A DNA stretch of 64,000 bases. It comes from Paragonimus skrjabini miyazakii (Eukaryota; Platyhelminthes; Trematoda; Plagiorchiida; Troglotrematidae). The stretch is taken from contig JTDE01021294.1 of assembly GCA_014338405.1 (NCBI GenBank), positions 1-64,000 of the forward strand. The letters are read 5' to 3'. Below the pieces are notes generated by a model. It was not told the DNA's origin and did not search any database. It was given only the letters and a program-made list of their open reading frames with translations. Positions 50,736-62,748 of this stretch are shown in pieces; position 1 is the first letter of the stretch, and every line of letters starts with the position of its first letter. The translations under genes were made by a program, and so were the position numbers.

Positions 50736-52382
50736 TATAGATAACAAACAAAGCAGAAGGAAGTGAGCAGTCAGCATCTGCGTTAAGGAGTTAACCCACT
50801 TTGACAGTAGTCTATAAAAACTCACCAACTTCCGCATTCCATCCAATACTTGCAAACGCCTACTCATTGATCGTCTTTTTCGGTAAAGGAACGACTGTGA
50901 CCCGAATGTTAGGCTCTGGAAACAGCCGATCAACTTGAACTACCAGAAACCACCACTATTTCCAACAACCAGCTACGCATAATTTCTAGCTCAATTTTAT
51001 TCCACACGATCATTTCGGGTCATACAGCCAACTTAAATATAACATTTTGGCGAGGCAACCGCATCACACACACATACACACGAAAAATGTGTAATACCAC
51101 ATGTTAGCGGCTGTAGAGTAGATTGGAATCCTTCTACGACATAATAATTTGTCTGCACATCAGTCTTTTGTTCAGGTAATCAACTTCTCTTGGCTTGCCA
51201 TCGTTGAAACAAACGGTGGGGCACTACAGTAACCATGTCCGCGATCTTCAAATATCAGATACACAATAAATCAGAAATTACACCATCCTGGCTTGACAAT
51301 CTTTTTTTTATACATTCGTTGTGTTTTTTGTGGCTTGAAGATCACACACGTAAATGAACTTGTTTACCGCGTTTTTCCCCTGATATACACCCGGGCTAGA
51401 GCAGGACGGTTGAAATAAATACAATTAAATATTCATTCCCAAACCAACGCTCTGATGGGACGAGTTTCATTCACGTTTGAAGTCATCAAGTGGAGATAGT
51501 CGGGCTAAGGTTGCTGCGGCCAAGATTCTTACAGAAAACCCCTTAAAACCTCACTGTTCTGATTGTTAAGGACTGTCTTATTTCTCATTGGAGTGTTGAT
51601 GGCTTGGGCACTGGTTGTTTTGCTAATTCTTGATTAATCGTTTGCTTGTCACAGACAACTATCGCCTGTTACTGGGTGCACAGTGATTTTGAGTTCCTTA
51701 ACCATTCTATTTGTGGGACACATGTTTTCACCTATGTTAGCCTACTGTCGTAAATACGGGATTGAAATGAAGGTTATGAACTAAGTGTACTTCATCGTTG
51801 GGTGAAACGTTTGAATAATTAGTACAAAACAGCATGAATTCAAACGGGAAACTGGTACTGATGAAGCTGAAGCTCTACACCGAAGCATGTATACAGTGAG
51901 AAGTAATTTTATAGGGATATCAACTCCAGACGTTGTGCTTACCTGTTCAAGTATTGTTCAGACTACCTATCCGGGTGATAGTTCGAAATTTAGTCCAATC
52001 CGTTATCAATCTAACGATGGTTTGATGGTGAGCGTCACAGTCGACATCAGCTGACAACCTGGACTGCGTGTCCATCCATACAGTTGGAACATTAACAAAA
52101 TCCCCTAATTATCTTATTTGTCTGAATGAAAGAAATGCACAGAGGATCGATGGTCTGATGAACAAAACCTCAGTTCGTAACACGGAGGTGACCTGTTAAA
52201 ATCTCTTTCGGTTTTTGTCTATCGAGTAGTCTGAACAAACACAGAAAAAGTCGTCTAATCTCGCTCTGGAATTTGGTATTGGAAGACGTTTGTATCATTA
52301 CAGCACGATCCTCGCACGATTTTTCACCTCTTCATCAATATCTAACGTGTTATTCCAATGGCCTTTACCCTTTCATTCACAG

Positions 52383-52540
52383 GCTGTACATCGTGCTCGA
52401 GGCCAAACCGCCCAGCACCTCCACTGCCAAAGCTTCCACCTCCGTCATCACTGGACTCCCACGTGAACAGACTGCATCATCTCGGTAGTATCCCGAATCA
52501 GATTTGTCTAACAACAGGACAGCCTAGTTCTGGCCAAGAT
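52383..52540 (+). CDS. PARD3: PAR-3 exon: proline-rich linker
   Basis: This is a 158-base exon. It begins after ctttcattcacag (ag at 52381-52382) with GC, which completes a Ser codon from the previous exon, and ends at GAT|gtaagtc (52541) in phase 0. It encodes CTSCSRPNRPAPPLPKLPPP followed by a Ser/Gln/Gly-rich tail ending GQPSSGQD. The PAPPLPKLPPP stretch is a candidate SH3 ligand. Together with the previous exon the length is 666 bases (222 codons), so the pair starts and ends in phase 0. I find no homology by eye beyond composition. It is placed in this gene by its two good splice sites, its frame and the matching proline-rich character of the flanking exons. It could be alternatively spliced only together with a phase-compatible partner, since alone it changes the frame. 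Confidence 0.68.
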
Positions 52541-55500
52541 GTAAGTCAAACCGGGCAAACTAGATATCAGTTTTCACACAAAATTTGGCGATAATCCAGA
52601 CATGAGATTGTTTACTATCAAATTTGTGACATCGCCTGTTTGCCTCCTGTATACCCCCAAGTTACCTGTGAATCATACGTCTCTTACGTGACAGGTGTTT
52701 CTGTCCGGTCTGTCCATTACAAACGTAACTTGGGTTTATGCCTCAAGGACTAACCGTAATTTATCAACACCCTCGTTTTATTCGGTATTTTATTGTTTAT
52801 TTAATTGGACTTGAAGGAGATTGTTGTGTATAAACGGTTCAATCGGTTCTGTTTAGTAGCTACCACAGAGGATGTGCTACTCTGGGAAATTGATGTGAAA
52901 TGCGTAAGAATTTTGACAGTCTACACAAGGACACTCCGGTTCTTATGTGAGGGAATACTGTGTTTACCGATAGGTTAGTATTTCGGTCAACCGATGACTC
53001 TACCAAGTGGCCATGTGCTTGACGGTAGTCAGTGCCATCGATAAGACATCGTTACCTGCTATAGTTACAATTAGCATTTTGTAAATCGCTTTCATTTTCA
53101 CAAATGTCACCGAAACGCAAGAACAATTTTGTCGTCTATTTTGTACCACTTTAGATGTAACAACTGTGATGTGTTTATCTTGACGTACAAGTAATACCAG
53201 CTTTTATCACACAACGGTGAAGTCTTCCGTTTCCATTAGACAAAGCGATAAGGTGATAAGACATTATCTCACTTCCATCGATTTGCGTGTATCATGATTA
53301 GGTCCTCTGTGCCATTTGCATAAGCCACATTCTTTGTTGTAACTCAATACCGTATTCTGCACGGTGGTGAATATTCTCTGTCTCGTTTTAATGAATCTGT
53401 CTTATCGTTCATCCGTTCTTATAGAAGTTTCGCTATTCGATTTCCAATGTAGCTTTTTCGTCTAGCAGTCTTAGTTTGATTAATCTCAGAATGACAATCC
53501 AAAATACGATTTCTCTCTGAATAAGTTTATGAAATCGAAGTTGAACTAAACTGCACTAGGTAGAACTGTCTACAAAACTCGGGCACACAATCACAAACTG
53601 AAGTATGGTATGCTTTTTTTTAAAACCGTAGATAGCAAACTTAAACATTAACCGTTATACATTTGATTGGTTTGTATCTTAGGATACTGGACTGCATGTA
53701 ATCACCAGTAGAGCATCATATTTTGTACAGTCATCTGGCTTGCTGCTGCCGATAGCTTCCAAGCAGCACCATGTACATCACTGACATGAGAGAGCCCTGG
53801 TAGCGGAACCCATAAAAACTGTAATGCTGCTCTTATTTCTAGGTGACCATCTGTAATTTCCTGAAACAAACGAAAATATAAGACAATCGTTGAGTTTACG
53901 CTTAAAATAAACCACTAACCAAGAACCTTGCCAAGTCAAAATTGAGCATTACCAGTCGACTATCATTGATATTCACAATACGTAACTCCACCCATCGTCG
54001 AACCGACATTTCACTATCTGTTTCGTTCTTGTTTAGGCTCATTAAGTGGTCTGAACACGGATCAAAATGACAACTCCATACGGTTAATTCACATAAGTCT
54101 GTTGACCACGGTACTAGGAAGTTTGGCCGGCAACGCGAAGAGTGATTAGTTTGGACTCCGGTTTTTCTATATCTACCATGTGACATGCAACAACTACGAA
54201 CTTATCGGGGGCATAACAGTTCGAATACGGGCGGTATGACCATATGGTCATAGCTGGTGTAATCTTATAATTCATAAGAGGTTGTTTACAGAGTATGAAC
54301 AAGTTATTCTCAGTTACTCAAAATTTGATAGCCTGTTTTACATTCAGAAAAACGTATCTGCTGGTTCACTGTGAAAAGATACGATACTACAAATAACCGT
54401 TGGTGAGACATAGGATCCTTCCAAAAGATATTGGTACTAAAACTCCATGTTTGTACGTTGAGTTTATCCACCCCGTAATAAAAACGATAAAATTATCCGG
54501 CCTAACTATTTAGCTATAATCCTTTGCTAAGTCAAACACCAATTAATACCTTTTATCTTACCAGGGAACAATGAGGCTCAGCAACCACATTTCAATCATG
54601 TTCTACCTACAAGATGGCCTTTGGTTTGTTTGGACGATCTTTGATAGCGTCTAGTTATTTTGCAATTTCAGAAGAAGACTGTTTATGTACATCATCACTA
54701 CTTGAAACAAGAGTCATGTACTACCAGGTTATGATGTCCCTTCCTTTTAGAATGAAACCCTTGGGCGAACACGTGATTAGTTGGATGACTAAAAAAATAT
54801 AATTTGCGAAAAATCCATGTTGTGCGACAGTCCGGTATATCTATGAACATACCTGATTAAACATTAAGCAGATTGTGTGCGTCCGATGAAAACATCTCAG
54901 TCACCAAAGGTTTTGTGCAACGTTGTTATGTTTGTCTTACATAATTGGGGTTAAAGCGGCCTGTTAAATGTGAAAAAAACTTACTCATGAGTTTATTTTG
55001 CGTTCACAAGTGATTCATGCAAAACCTTGGGCTACCCAACATTCGGTAACTCTACCAGTGGGATGTTTTTATTTTATTCCCGCCGGCCTGACGAAATCAC
55101 GAAGCTTATTTTGTCGCTGACCAAGACAGCGGTGCATTTGTGAGTTATCCAACTACACACTCCCATGTTCATTTTCCAGTCGCCAATCAATTTTGCATAA
55201 TTTTGTAAGCCAAAGGTGAAGGTCCCTTAAGTTGGTTCTTTTGGCCGAAGGCTCGGTTCTTATGGTGTATTCACCTTCGATCCTGTTAGACCATTCATCG
55301 GAACACTGCGACCTCCTTATATTATCCTTTAATAAGTGCAAATCATTATGTGACGAAGGGAAACGTCTTTGGTTTTGTCCATATATACGATGGTGTGGCA
55401 ATGGATTGCAATAATATGATCTGCACTGACGAAGCCGCAGTTTCGGCAATGAAACTTTACCAGTGATCTGAATTACCGGTCACTCGAAAGTTGGTACAAA

Positions 55501-58500
55501 GTGTTAATTTAATGGGGTCACGTGTTCAAGTGTGAGGCGTTCACGAAAATAACAGTAATCCTTTAAAAACCACCACAGACAGTGGTTTGTCTGTGTAACG
55601 CCTGTATTTTTTTTCTAAGGTCTACATTTGTGTCATGCAATTTGTTGTATTACGTATGGTGATGCGTATCAAACCCCTTCTGGATGATAGACATGAGCCA
55701 CATGTAAAAGTATAGGTTGGATTTTCCGAATACATCTGATTTTTCAAATCCCTTAGGGGTTTATTTTGTTATATCTGATACTACTGCATACTCTTACAGT
55801 AAGATGAATATTCCGTTCAAATTCGATTGCCCTGATGGGAACTAGACAGGATGAAGTGACTCAAAAATGTACCCAGTTTGAAGTTTGCGTGAGAGACTTT
55901 TGTTGGTCAGAATCAGTCACTCAATTTCAGTGTTTTGTTAATGATGAACTTATTGGAACCTTGGACTTTGAATGTTTTGGCACTGTTATTTTAGGCATTA
56001 CGACAAACGGCAGATGGCACTACAAATGCTTCCAATGATGCACCATGTTCGTTTCATTTGGAGTCCTGCGCAGGAACAGCCTTTTCGAATGATACGAACG
56101 ATCCAACAGTGAATCCATCAGCCAGTACTCACGGCGGGTATGATCGTTATTCGTTTCCATCTAACAATTAATTCCTTAAATTCATTCCTAGATATCAGAT
56201 GTTGTTAAATATACCCGACATTTAATACATAGTTTTGGTGAAGAATGATACCCATGTGTTTTGTAGGACGTAGTTTAGCCGCAGTGATTGAGTGTTTCAA
56301 TTGTTGTGAAGGTTTCCTCTTGGCGGTCATTGAATCCCCGACTCAATTCATCCATGCTGCTCAGATGTTTTTATTTATCGACTTCACTGCATTAAAGGTT
56401 GAGGTTTGTTCGCAATACCGTGGACTCAATCATACGCCAGTATTCATTAGAGGGCACAATAAACGGAAGGTATGAAGATAACCAGAAATACCAGTTTTAG
56501 TGGAACCGTCATACACGATTCCGCCTTCAGTAGATAGTCTAACTATTTCTTTCAAACAGGGTGAATTATATGAACGTATATTACAACCGTATTACGACTG
56601 TTCAGTCTTATCAAGTCACTGACACTATTGAGTCAAGAAGCGCGTACTCAGAACTCATTGTACCTGCCATAACAGTGGACTAATTTTACCGCTTAGTCAG
56701 ATACAAATGCATGCTGTCAACCTTCACTAATCAGCAAATTTTCTATGAATTCTGTATAGGCCAAGCATCTCATTTGGCAAATATCTGACCAGGAGTGTTT
56801 GAAGCGTGCACAATAAATTAGGAGACGATTTAATGTGGAACAAGGTTCCTACTAAAAGTTGCGGTTGATTTATTTGACTAGAAAGTGCTTACTCTAGACC
56901 GTTGTCATGCTTACTTCTAAAACTGTTCCTCGAATGATGATAGGTTAGCGTGAATCCGTCATTCTTGAGTCACTGAATGTGTTTTTCACATACAACAAGT
57001 CATTTCTTTATGTGGACGAGCTACCAAACTTTAATCGTTATCTGCTGTGTTTTTGTCGTGCAATAAAGTGGTATGTACACAGGCTGAAATTTTCATTTTT
57101 CATACGTCCTTTTGTAATCCACCCTAATCTTTAATATCGCATCTGTCATTACTGCGAAACGGGTCATTTGATTCCTCGTTTACTATTTTTCAGATGGTTT
57201 TCGGAAGAATGTGCCGCAGAAGTTAAGAAACTAAACCTTATTTTAGTTGATCTATTCAGTTTACTTTCTGCTTTTGACAATATTTTTGAACAACTGGACA
57301 ATTTTGCATGCCTTTCAGATGTTTCCTTCATCAAGCCTGTGGTCACTGTCAGCCCAGTTCGACTAGCGTGAGTTCTTTTTGAGTTGTAATATGAATTTGT
57401 AATCTAAAACGAGTGAAATAGCAAAATATTAGTTAATGTGTGGTAGGCGAATAGATTTATGCAGAAAGAAGTATAATCCTTTTTCAGATGTGCCTATTTC
57501 TGGGATTTGCTTTATGAGCCTAGACTAAAGTGTATCCGTGGAGAAATGGATAGAAGTACAGATGTCAGCATCAGGTCTGGAACACGTTGAAGAAACATTC
57601 TAACACTACTGCAAGTTTGCTGATTTGTGGGGGAACATTAAATAGCTTGCTAACAAACGTTGTCCCATACATGTGGGCTGATCAAGCGGGATGTTAAAAA
57701 GTCAACAGTTTCAACTTTGATCTTAGACAGGGTGTTCTACTAAGAACAGTTCTAGATATGGTAGCGTATGGGGTGATATTGCACAAGGTTTCTTGTCATA
57801 CTTTAAAAATTTTCTGATCAGCTTTATTCTGTAACCACCTCTTTTAGTTTAGTGACTGTATTTTTAACTCGGTTCATCTTATTCATATCCAGCATTGGCT
57901 ATTTAATTGGTTTTATATAGAATGAGGATATGCACACTGCCTTCAATTTGTGTCTTTGATTGAAGCAAGTACGCGTAGGGCGTTCATTCGGGATGCATGA
58001 ATGTAGGTGTGCTCTGCTCACAAACCCTACAGTTTTACCTGGCTTATCTGGTGCTTTCCAGTGATGGTGCAGTGCAAGTGCCCAAGTCGGTTGAATCGGA
58101 GTAGAGGCCGAGCTTAGGGTTGGCGAAGGATTGTGTATGTAATAGAAAGCTTCTGTTTAAAAATGCCCACAACTAGTTCAAATGCATTGCGACCGTGGGT
58201 ACAACCCATCCTATAAAAGTGAATTACAATGAAAACACATGCAGTTTTAGAGAAGTAGCCCCTGAGTATATGTACCGTTTTATCAAAAAAAAAGTTCGTT
58301 ACCAGACTAAACAGTGCATGGGTGATTTTGTGGACGGGGATTAAGCCTCCTTTGGGGTGTTCTGTGGGCCTGGCTGCATACTTTTCAGTCTGCAGTATAA
58401 CTTATGCCGTTGTTTTTCAGAGAAAAAGGGTCAGCCACGGAAGTTCTGTATCACCAGAATGTGTAATCATTCATGGACAGAATGTACCTCTACAATCATA

Positions 58501-59525
58501 TATTCTGTAATAGGCGTTGGACTACGACACTTAACTTCTCTGAGCTAACTCAGACCTGGAACATGCTGTATTTTTGCGAACGCACCCGCATCTAAACTGG
58601 TTTAGTGAATATTGCATGATATCGAAGATTTTTCTGTGCACATATGTCCCTCACAGCTTCACCTGAGTGGTCAGTGTATCGCAATCTCGGTGTACGTTGA
58701 AACTGACAACTGTGGGAGGATATTCCGCTGAAGTTGCTTCGAAAAAATCACTGATTTTGCATTGTAGCAAAGAGGACAAATGTACGGTAGAAACTGTAAG
58801 CAACATCGAACGGACACGACTGTTCAATGAAATAGCAAACTGTGCAATATCCACATGCAACTGTAGGTAAGCTAACGATCACTTGTCCAACCGAGAAGGT
58901 CACATGATTCAATCCAGTCAGACATAAACAAGCGTAAGGTTACTGGCGTGTTGGTGTGCCATGAATGGTGAATCATACAGACGGGTCCACCGCACACACA
59001 CACGTACGTTGTCTGCGTGCGCACACTTAACAGTGCATATTACTAAGCTTTGACCTGACGAAGATTATCCCATCCGCAGTTCCATCGAACTTCGCTGAAA
59101 TCTATCTGAATCGCCGAGGTTCTAGTTGCGTTGTAATTGTGACGCGGTTATACCGGAACATTATCTCATAGTACTTAGGACGCGGCTAACCTCATTTGGA
59201 ATCGTAAGTCGTTTTGCTCGTTTCGACCATACAGTACTATCCAACAGGAACACAGATTTGAAGTCATAAGCTGAGTCATTATACTTGTGTGTCATACTGA
59301 GCCTGATAGTGGGTAACAGAAAACGAGCGCGCTTATGATATTGTCATCATTTTAACGCATCTCCGTGTAATTCCTTATTTGGTTAAACAGAAATCAAATC
59401 AAATCCTCAAACTAGTTTCTTAGACTATTTCTTCGATCAATCTACTTATGTGAAAACATGTTTTTCCATCTACTTGGAACATGTTCTAATTTGTAAATTA
59501 CTTCTTCACCTTCCTGTTTTCATAG
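52541..59525 (+). other. Intron of PAR-3, 7.0 kb, phase 0
   Basis: The donor is gtaagtc at 52541 and the acceptor ttttcatag at 59525. I see no gene or clear mobile element in it. An exon-like stretch at 57194-57367 has an acceptor and a donor but does not fit the intron phase. A short frame at 58667-58870 with gtaagc after it lacks a usable acceptor. A purine/pyrimidine alternating stretch (acacacacacgtacgttg, about 58993-59010) is a minor microsatellite. Confidence 0.65.
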
Positions 59526-59911
59526 GCTACCTTCTCCGGCTGTTCATGTGTATCCCTCGCTTCCGTTCACGCTTATCCGTGCGGCATTGAATGCAAATTG
59601 AGATCCCCAGCCTCAATATTCCCTCTACCCACTCCGCCTGTTCCACCACCTATTCATTTCATCTACCCATCCAATTCACAGTTGCCAACTCTGCCCTATC
59701 CACCATTTCGACTGACTAGGTCCGGTTCTGATATTGCCATAGGCAGCTCGGTGGACGGCTCCACTTTGTCCACTGTTCCTGAAGAAGAGAATGGCGAGAA
59801 ATTGAACAGTTCCGGTCAGAGTACGCCCCCACGTGATCGGAGAACCGAAGGAGATGTGGTGACTCCAGCACTGAAGTTGTCTAGTTCGTTACCAAAGATG
59901 TCACATTTCGA
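59526..59911 (+). CDS. PARD3: PAR-3 exon: linker with PAR-1/14-3-3-type motif
   Basis: This 386-base exon starts after a C/T-rich tract and ttttcatag (ag at 59524-59525) and ends at TTCGA|gtaagc (59912), phase 0 in and phase 2 out. It encodes 128 residues. Residues 32-42 read FPLPTPPVPPP. Residues 63-72 (59712-59741) read LTRSGSDIAI, followed by GSSVDGSTLSTVPEEE. In human PAR-3 the matching place reads [20 protein letters not shown], which holds the Ser144 site phosphorylated by PAR-1/MARK and bound by 14-3-3 proteins. The fluke motif fits L-x-R-x-x-S-x-x-x-I. The tail (SSGQSTPPRDRRTEGD) is polar and disordered. The order and spacing match a CR1-to-PDZ1 linker, which supports the gene call independently of the CR1 exon. 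The start could be moved to a later AG, but only this one joins in phase with the previous exon without a stop. Confidence 0.75.
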
Positions 59912-60458
59912 GTAAGCTTTAGCTGCACATCCACTCCATGATTTCGGACATCTTTCCGTATGCTTACTTTCACTGGTTAATGTTCGGGTGCTTACTCAGA
60001 TGGCCATTTTTCCAGCTAGTCTGTCCGGCAGGCGACCACGTAAGCTAATGTACTCGTCAGATATTAATTTAATTGATCCTTACTTAGTTTCTTGAACGTT
60101 TAACTCGTGCACGTATCCACTCATTCAAGCAATCAGTCATTTAATCAGTCAGCCAACCCGTGGGTCAGAGGGCCAGATGAGCAGAGGGAAATCGAGGGAG
60201 ATAGGGGAATAGGCAGAGAAATTACCTGTCAACCAGCTTGTTATCCAAGCAACCAGTCAGTAATGAGTCAGTGAGAGTGTTACTCAATTAATTAGTCTGA
60301 CATCCAGGTAATCTGTCACCTGGTCACTGAATTTGATAGTTTATCAGCCAAGTTAATGATATGTTGTTTGATCTGTCTGCCATCTAACCAGACAATGAGA
60401 AAAGCAACCACTTAGTCTGGGTTTCTTTTGGTGCCAACCTACCCAGTTATCCCACCAG
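59912..60458 (+). other. Intron of PAR-3, 547 bases, phase 2
   Basis: Donor gtaagc, acceptor ttatcccaccag. The middle (60120-60420) is a cryptic simple sequence with many variants of aatcagtca and agtcagt, without exact tandem units. No gene. Confidence 0.7.
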
Positions 60459-60824
60459 CAATCCGGCGGAGTCCCAAAGTTCTATGCTAGCGTACTGTTC
60501 ACATCCCTACGTGAATGTGACAGCACATAACTGGCCCAATCGACCGAACAGAAAGACTAAACGCCGACGGCTCCCAAGGGCGCCACCTCCACCCCCACCA
60601 CTAACAAAAGAATACCAACAACAACAAACTACTTTCAACCAACCTGCTTCTCCATCTGCGCACCAAACGCCCAGCTCCAGTTCCAGTTTAAGTGACTCAG
60701 AACTGGTGGATCGGATAAAGGCAACAGAGGATCAGACTGTTCGTCGCCAGCCACTAACGATGAAATTCGATGCACGTGGAACTATTGTGACGATGCATGA
60801 ACAACAACAGCAGCCTCAGTCCAT
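60459..60824 (+). CDS. PARD3: PAR-3 exon: basic, poly-Pro and Gln-rich linker
   Basis: This 366-base exon is entered at ttatcccaccag (ag at 60457-60458), where its first base C completes the split GA+C (Asp) codon. It leaves at CCAT|gtaagc (60825) in phase 2. It starts with NPAESQSSMLAYCSH and then has a strongly basic run next to a proline run (KTKRRRLPRAPPPPPPL), a Gln-rich stretch (EYQQQQTTFNQ), a Ser-rich stretch (SSSSSLSDSELVDRI) and a final Gln run. The basic patch could bind acidic membrane lipid or act as a nuclear-type basic signal; this is inference from composition. The proline run could bind SH3 or profilin-type partners. Two other AGs nearby (60445, 60490) would break the phase with the preceding exon, which is why this start was chosen. 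The frame meets TAA directly after the donor. Confidence 0.7.
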
Positions 60825-62748
60825 GTAAGCTGATAAAAAGTATTCAGTTAGCACGGGTGCTAATGTTTATAGCCCTTTCAGGTATCATACCTCGATCTAC
60901 TACTCTTGATGTTTAATTTTAAAAAAATTGTCACCATACATTTGACGACAGCTTCCGCTTCAAGTTAACCTATATGGCTGTTGTACACAAAAATAAACGT
61001 TGTATTCAAGTTTTGTTTTTGTTAGAGTACATCTTTAATAAGTATCCTTTATCATATCTGGAGATGGAAAACTCAACTTAGCTGTAGGCTACCACAGTCG
61101 GCGAGTACTGCTCAAGTTGTGTGATAGTCCCAAAGAAGTTGTAGTAAATGCCAATCAGGCAGTGGTGACTTCTCTTACACACCGAACCTTTTGTTAACAA
61201 TGCATTTTGAGGTGGACACAAAAGATTATTTTTTAACACAATCCATAATGGTAATCAGAAAAAAGCTATCTACCAATTCAGGGCGAAACGACCAGTCCTT
61301 AATGCTTTCTGAATGAACTTGTAGATTACTTTGTTTGTTCCCCCCAGAAACTCGTAATTAGAACTAGACAATTTATTCTAATAAGTACTGTTGAAATGTT
61401 TCTTTCGTGGTAGTCCATAATTGACCATCCATTTGTTTTGAGCCCTTCCTTATCCGTAATGTTCATGTGAAACAATATCATCCTCTGTCAATCACGAGGC
61501 AATGTTTTTGTGCAGATTGTTGCCTTCCATTGACCCAGTAGTTTTTATACACTATGTTATCCCCTTTCGCTAAAGCTAATAGAGGTTCTTATTTTTTTTT
61601 ACAGACTCATTGTGTTGTGTAAGGCGATTGTCATCTCACAACAGATATCAGTCCCAAGATGGAATAGTATTGAAAATTTTTTTCGTTTTCTCATATTCTT
61701 TGTTTGTGTTACACAAAACTGGTTTAAGGTTGGTTTGCCTATCAAAGCTTCGACCGAATTCGAACCAAAGAGGTATTAATTATTTTTTAGCGAATTTAGA
61801 CATGAGTGACAGTAACATAAATCGAGACCATCTGTTTTCAATCTGAACTTAATTGTCGACCAGTGGCTCGCGAAAATTTTATTTTGTAGAGGTTTTAATT
61901 GTGTATACTTTGTTAACTTTGTTAAGAAGAAAACCAGCCCAGTGAAATATACACCAATTCTGATGAGTATTGTGAAGATTTGGATGAAGCAACTGAAAGA
62001 TTGCTCACAATTGATTGACATTTTAGACAGCTTGTCTTGGGTATGGATACTGGGCTAGAGTCTTAGTCAGGTAAGAGCTCATCAGTGTTGTATATGTTTT
62101 TCACAATTGGAATTTGTATTATGGCCACTTACTCAGCTCTAGGTTATGGTTAGGATATGCACTACTGATGAGTCACTACAAGAATGTGACTAGCACATAG
62201 TGTTTCTGTTCAAAAGACATTGGCTAAAAAGTTAATCGATTGCGAAAGCTGCAGTCAAGTGTAGGCGAGGTTCACATGTGGTACTTGACTTCATAAGCAA
62301 AACTCAAGCTGAATTTTGTGATGATTCAACGAAACTTTTTACGACATATCTGAGGTTCGTTTTTTGAGTCAATTTGGACATTTGTCACTCATAATTAGTA
62401 TACTCTAACTATATTAAAGTCGTCATCATGGAAAACGAATTCTTGCATTATACGTGCACCGGAAACCGAATCAACAATTCGGAAATTTCAGTTGTATTAT
62501 CATGTTACACAGTTAAGATAAACCGACCACAGCGGTAAAAACTCGATGTTTAGTCGTAGTGTGTAATTGGGTAGATGGCATGTCTTTCGACTGTTCATCT
62601 ATTTATCAGAGGCCCGTTTGCTGACACCGAATAAAATCATGTCTAATATATCCTATGTAAACACTTAGGTCAGTTGATTGCAGATCTGTCCGAAAGTTAA
62701 TTTTGGGCTCATCATGTTACATAGATTTTCGTTTTTTGTTCATCTCAG
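60825..62748 (+). other. Intron of PAR-3, 1.9 kb, phase 2
   Basis: Donor gtaagc at 60825, acceptor gttcatctcag at 62748. Two short frames (61610-61846 +, 61776-62021 -) have no recognisable content. No repeat was noticed. Confidence 0.7.

Larger units (their letters stand above)
32527..52382 (+). other. Intron of PAR-3, 19.9 kb, phase 1
   Basis: The donor is gtaagta at 32527 and the acceptor is ttcattcacag at 52382. Listed parts are a direct repeat pair (39.2 and 40.0 kb), a 100-N gap (40.6 kb), a SINE-like head (48.3 kb) and a Penelope-like relic (49.0-50.5 kb). I see no gene in 32527-39200 or 40686-48300. The longest frames there are 118 codons (36063-36419, +), 144 codons (37461-37895, -) and 105 codons (44974-45291, +). 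None shows a domain I recognise. Confidence 0.7.

Noticed and set aside
57194..57367. Exon-like stretch with a good acceptor (tatttttcag) and donor (gtgagt), 58 codons open
   Set aside because: Its only open frame enters and leaves in phase 2, but the flanking exons join in phase 0 across this intron. In phase 0 it hits a stop after ten codons. The translation has no recognisable content.
58667..58870. Open frame on + and a matching one on - (58651-58860), followed by gtaagc
   Set aside because: The nearest acceptor (tccctcacag, 58656) is followed by stops in all three frames before or soon after this frame begins, so no in-frame exon can be built.
60120..60420. Possible tandem repeat array of agtcagt-like units
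   Set aside because: The units vary in length and sequence without a period; it is cryptic simple sequence in an intron rather than an array.
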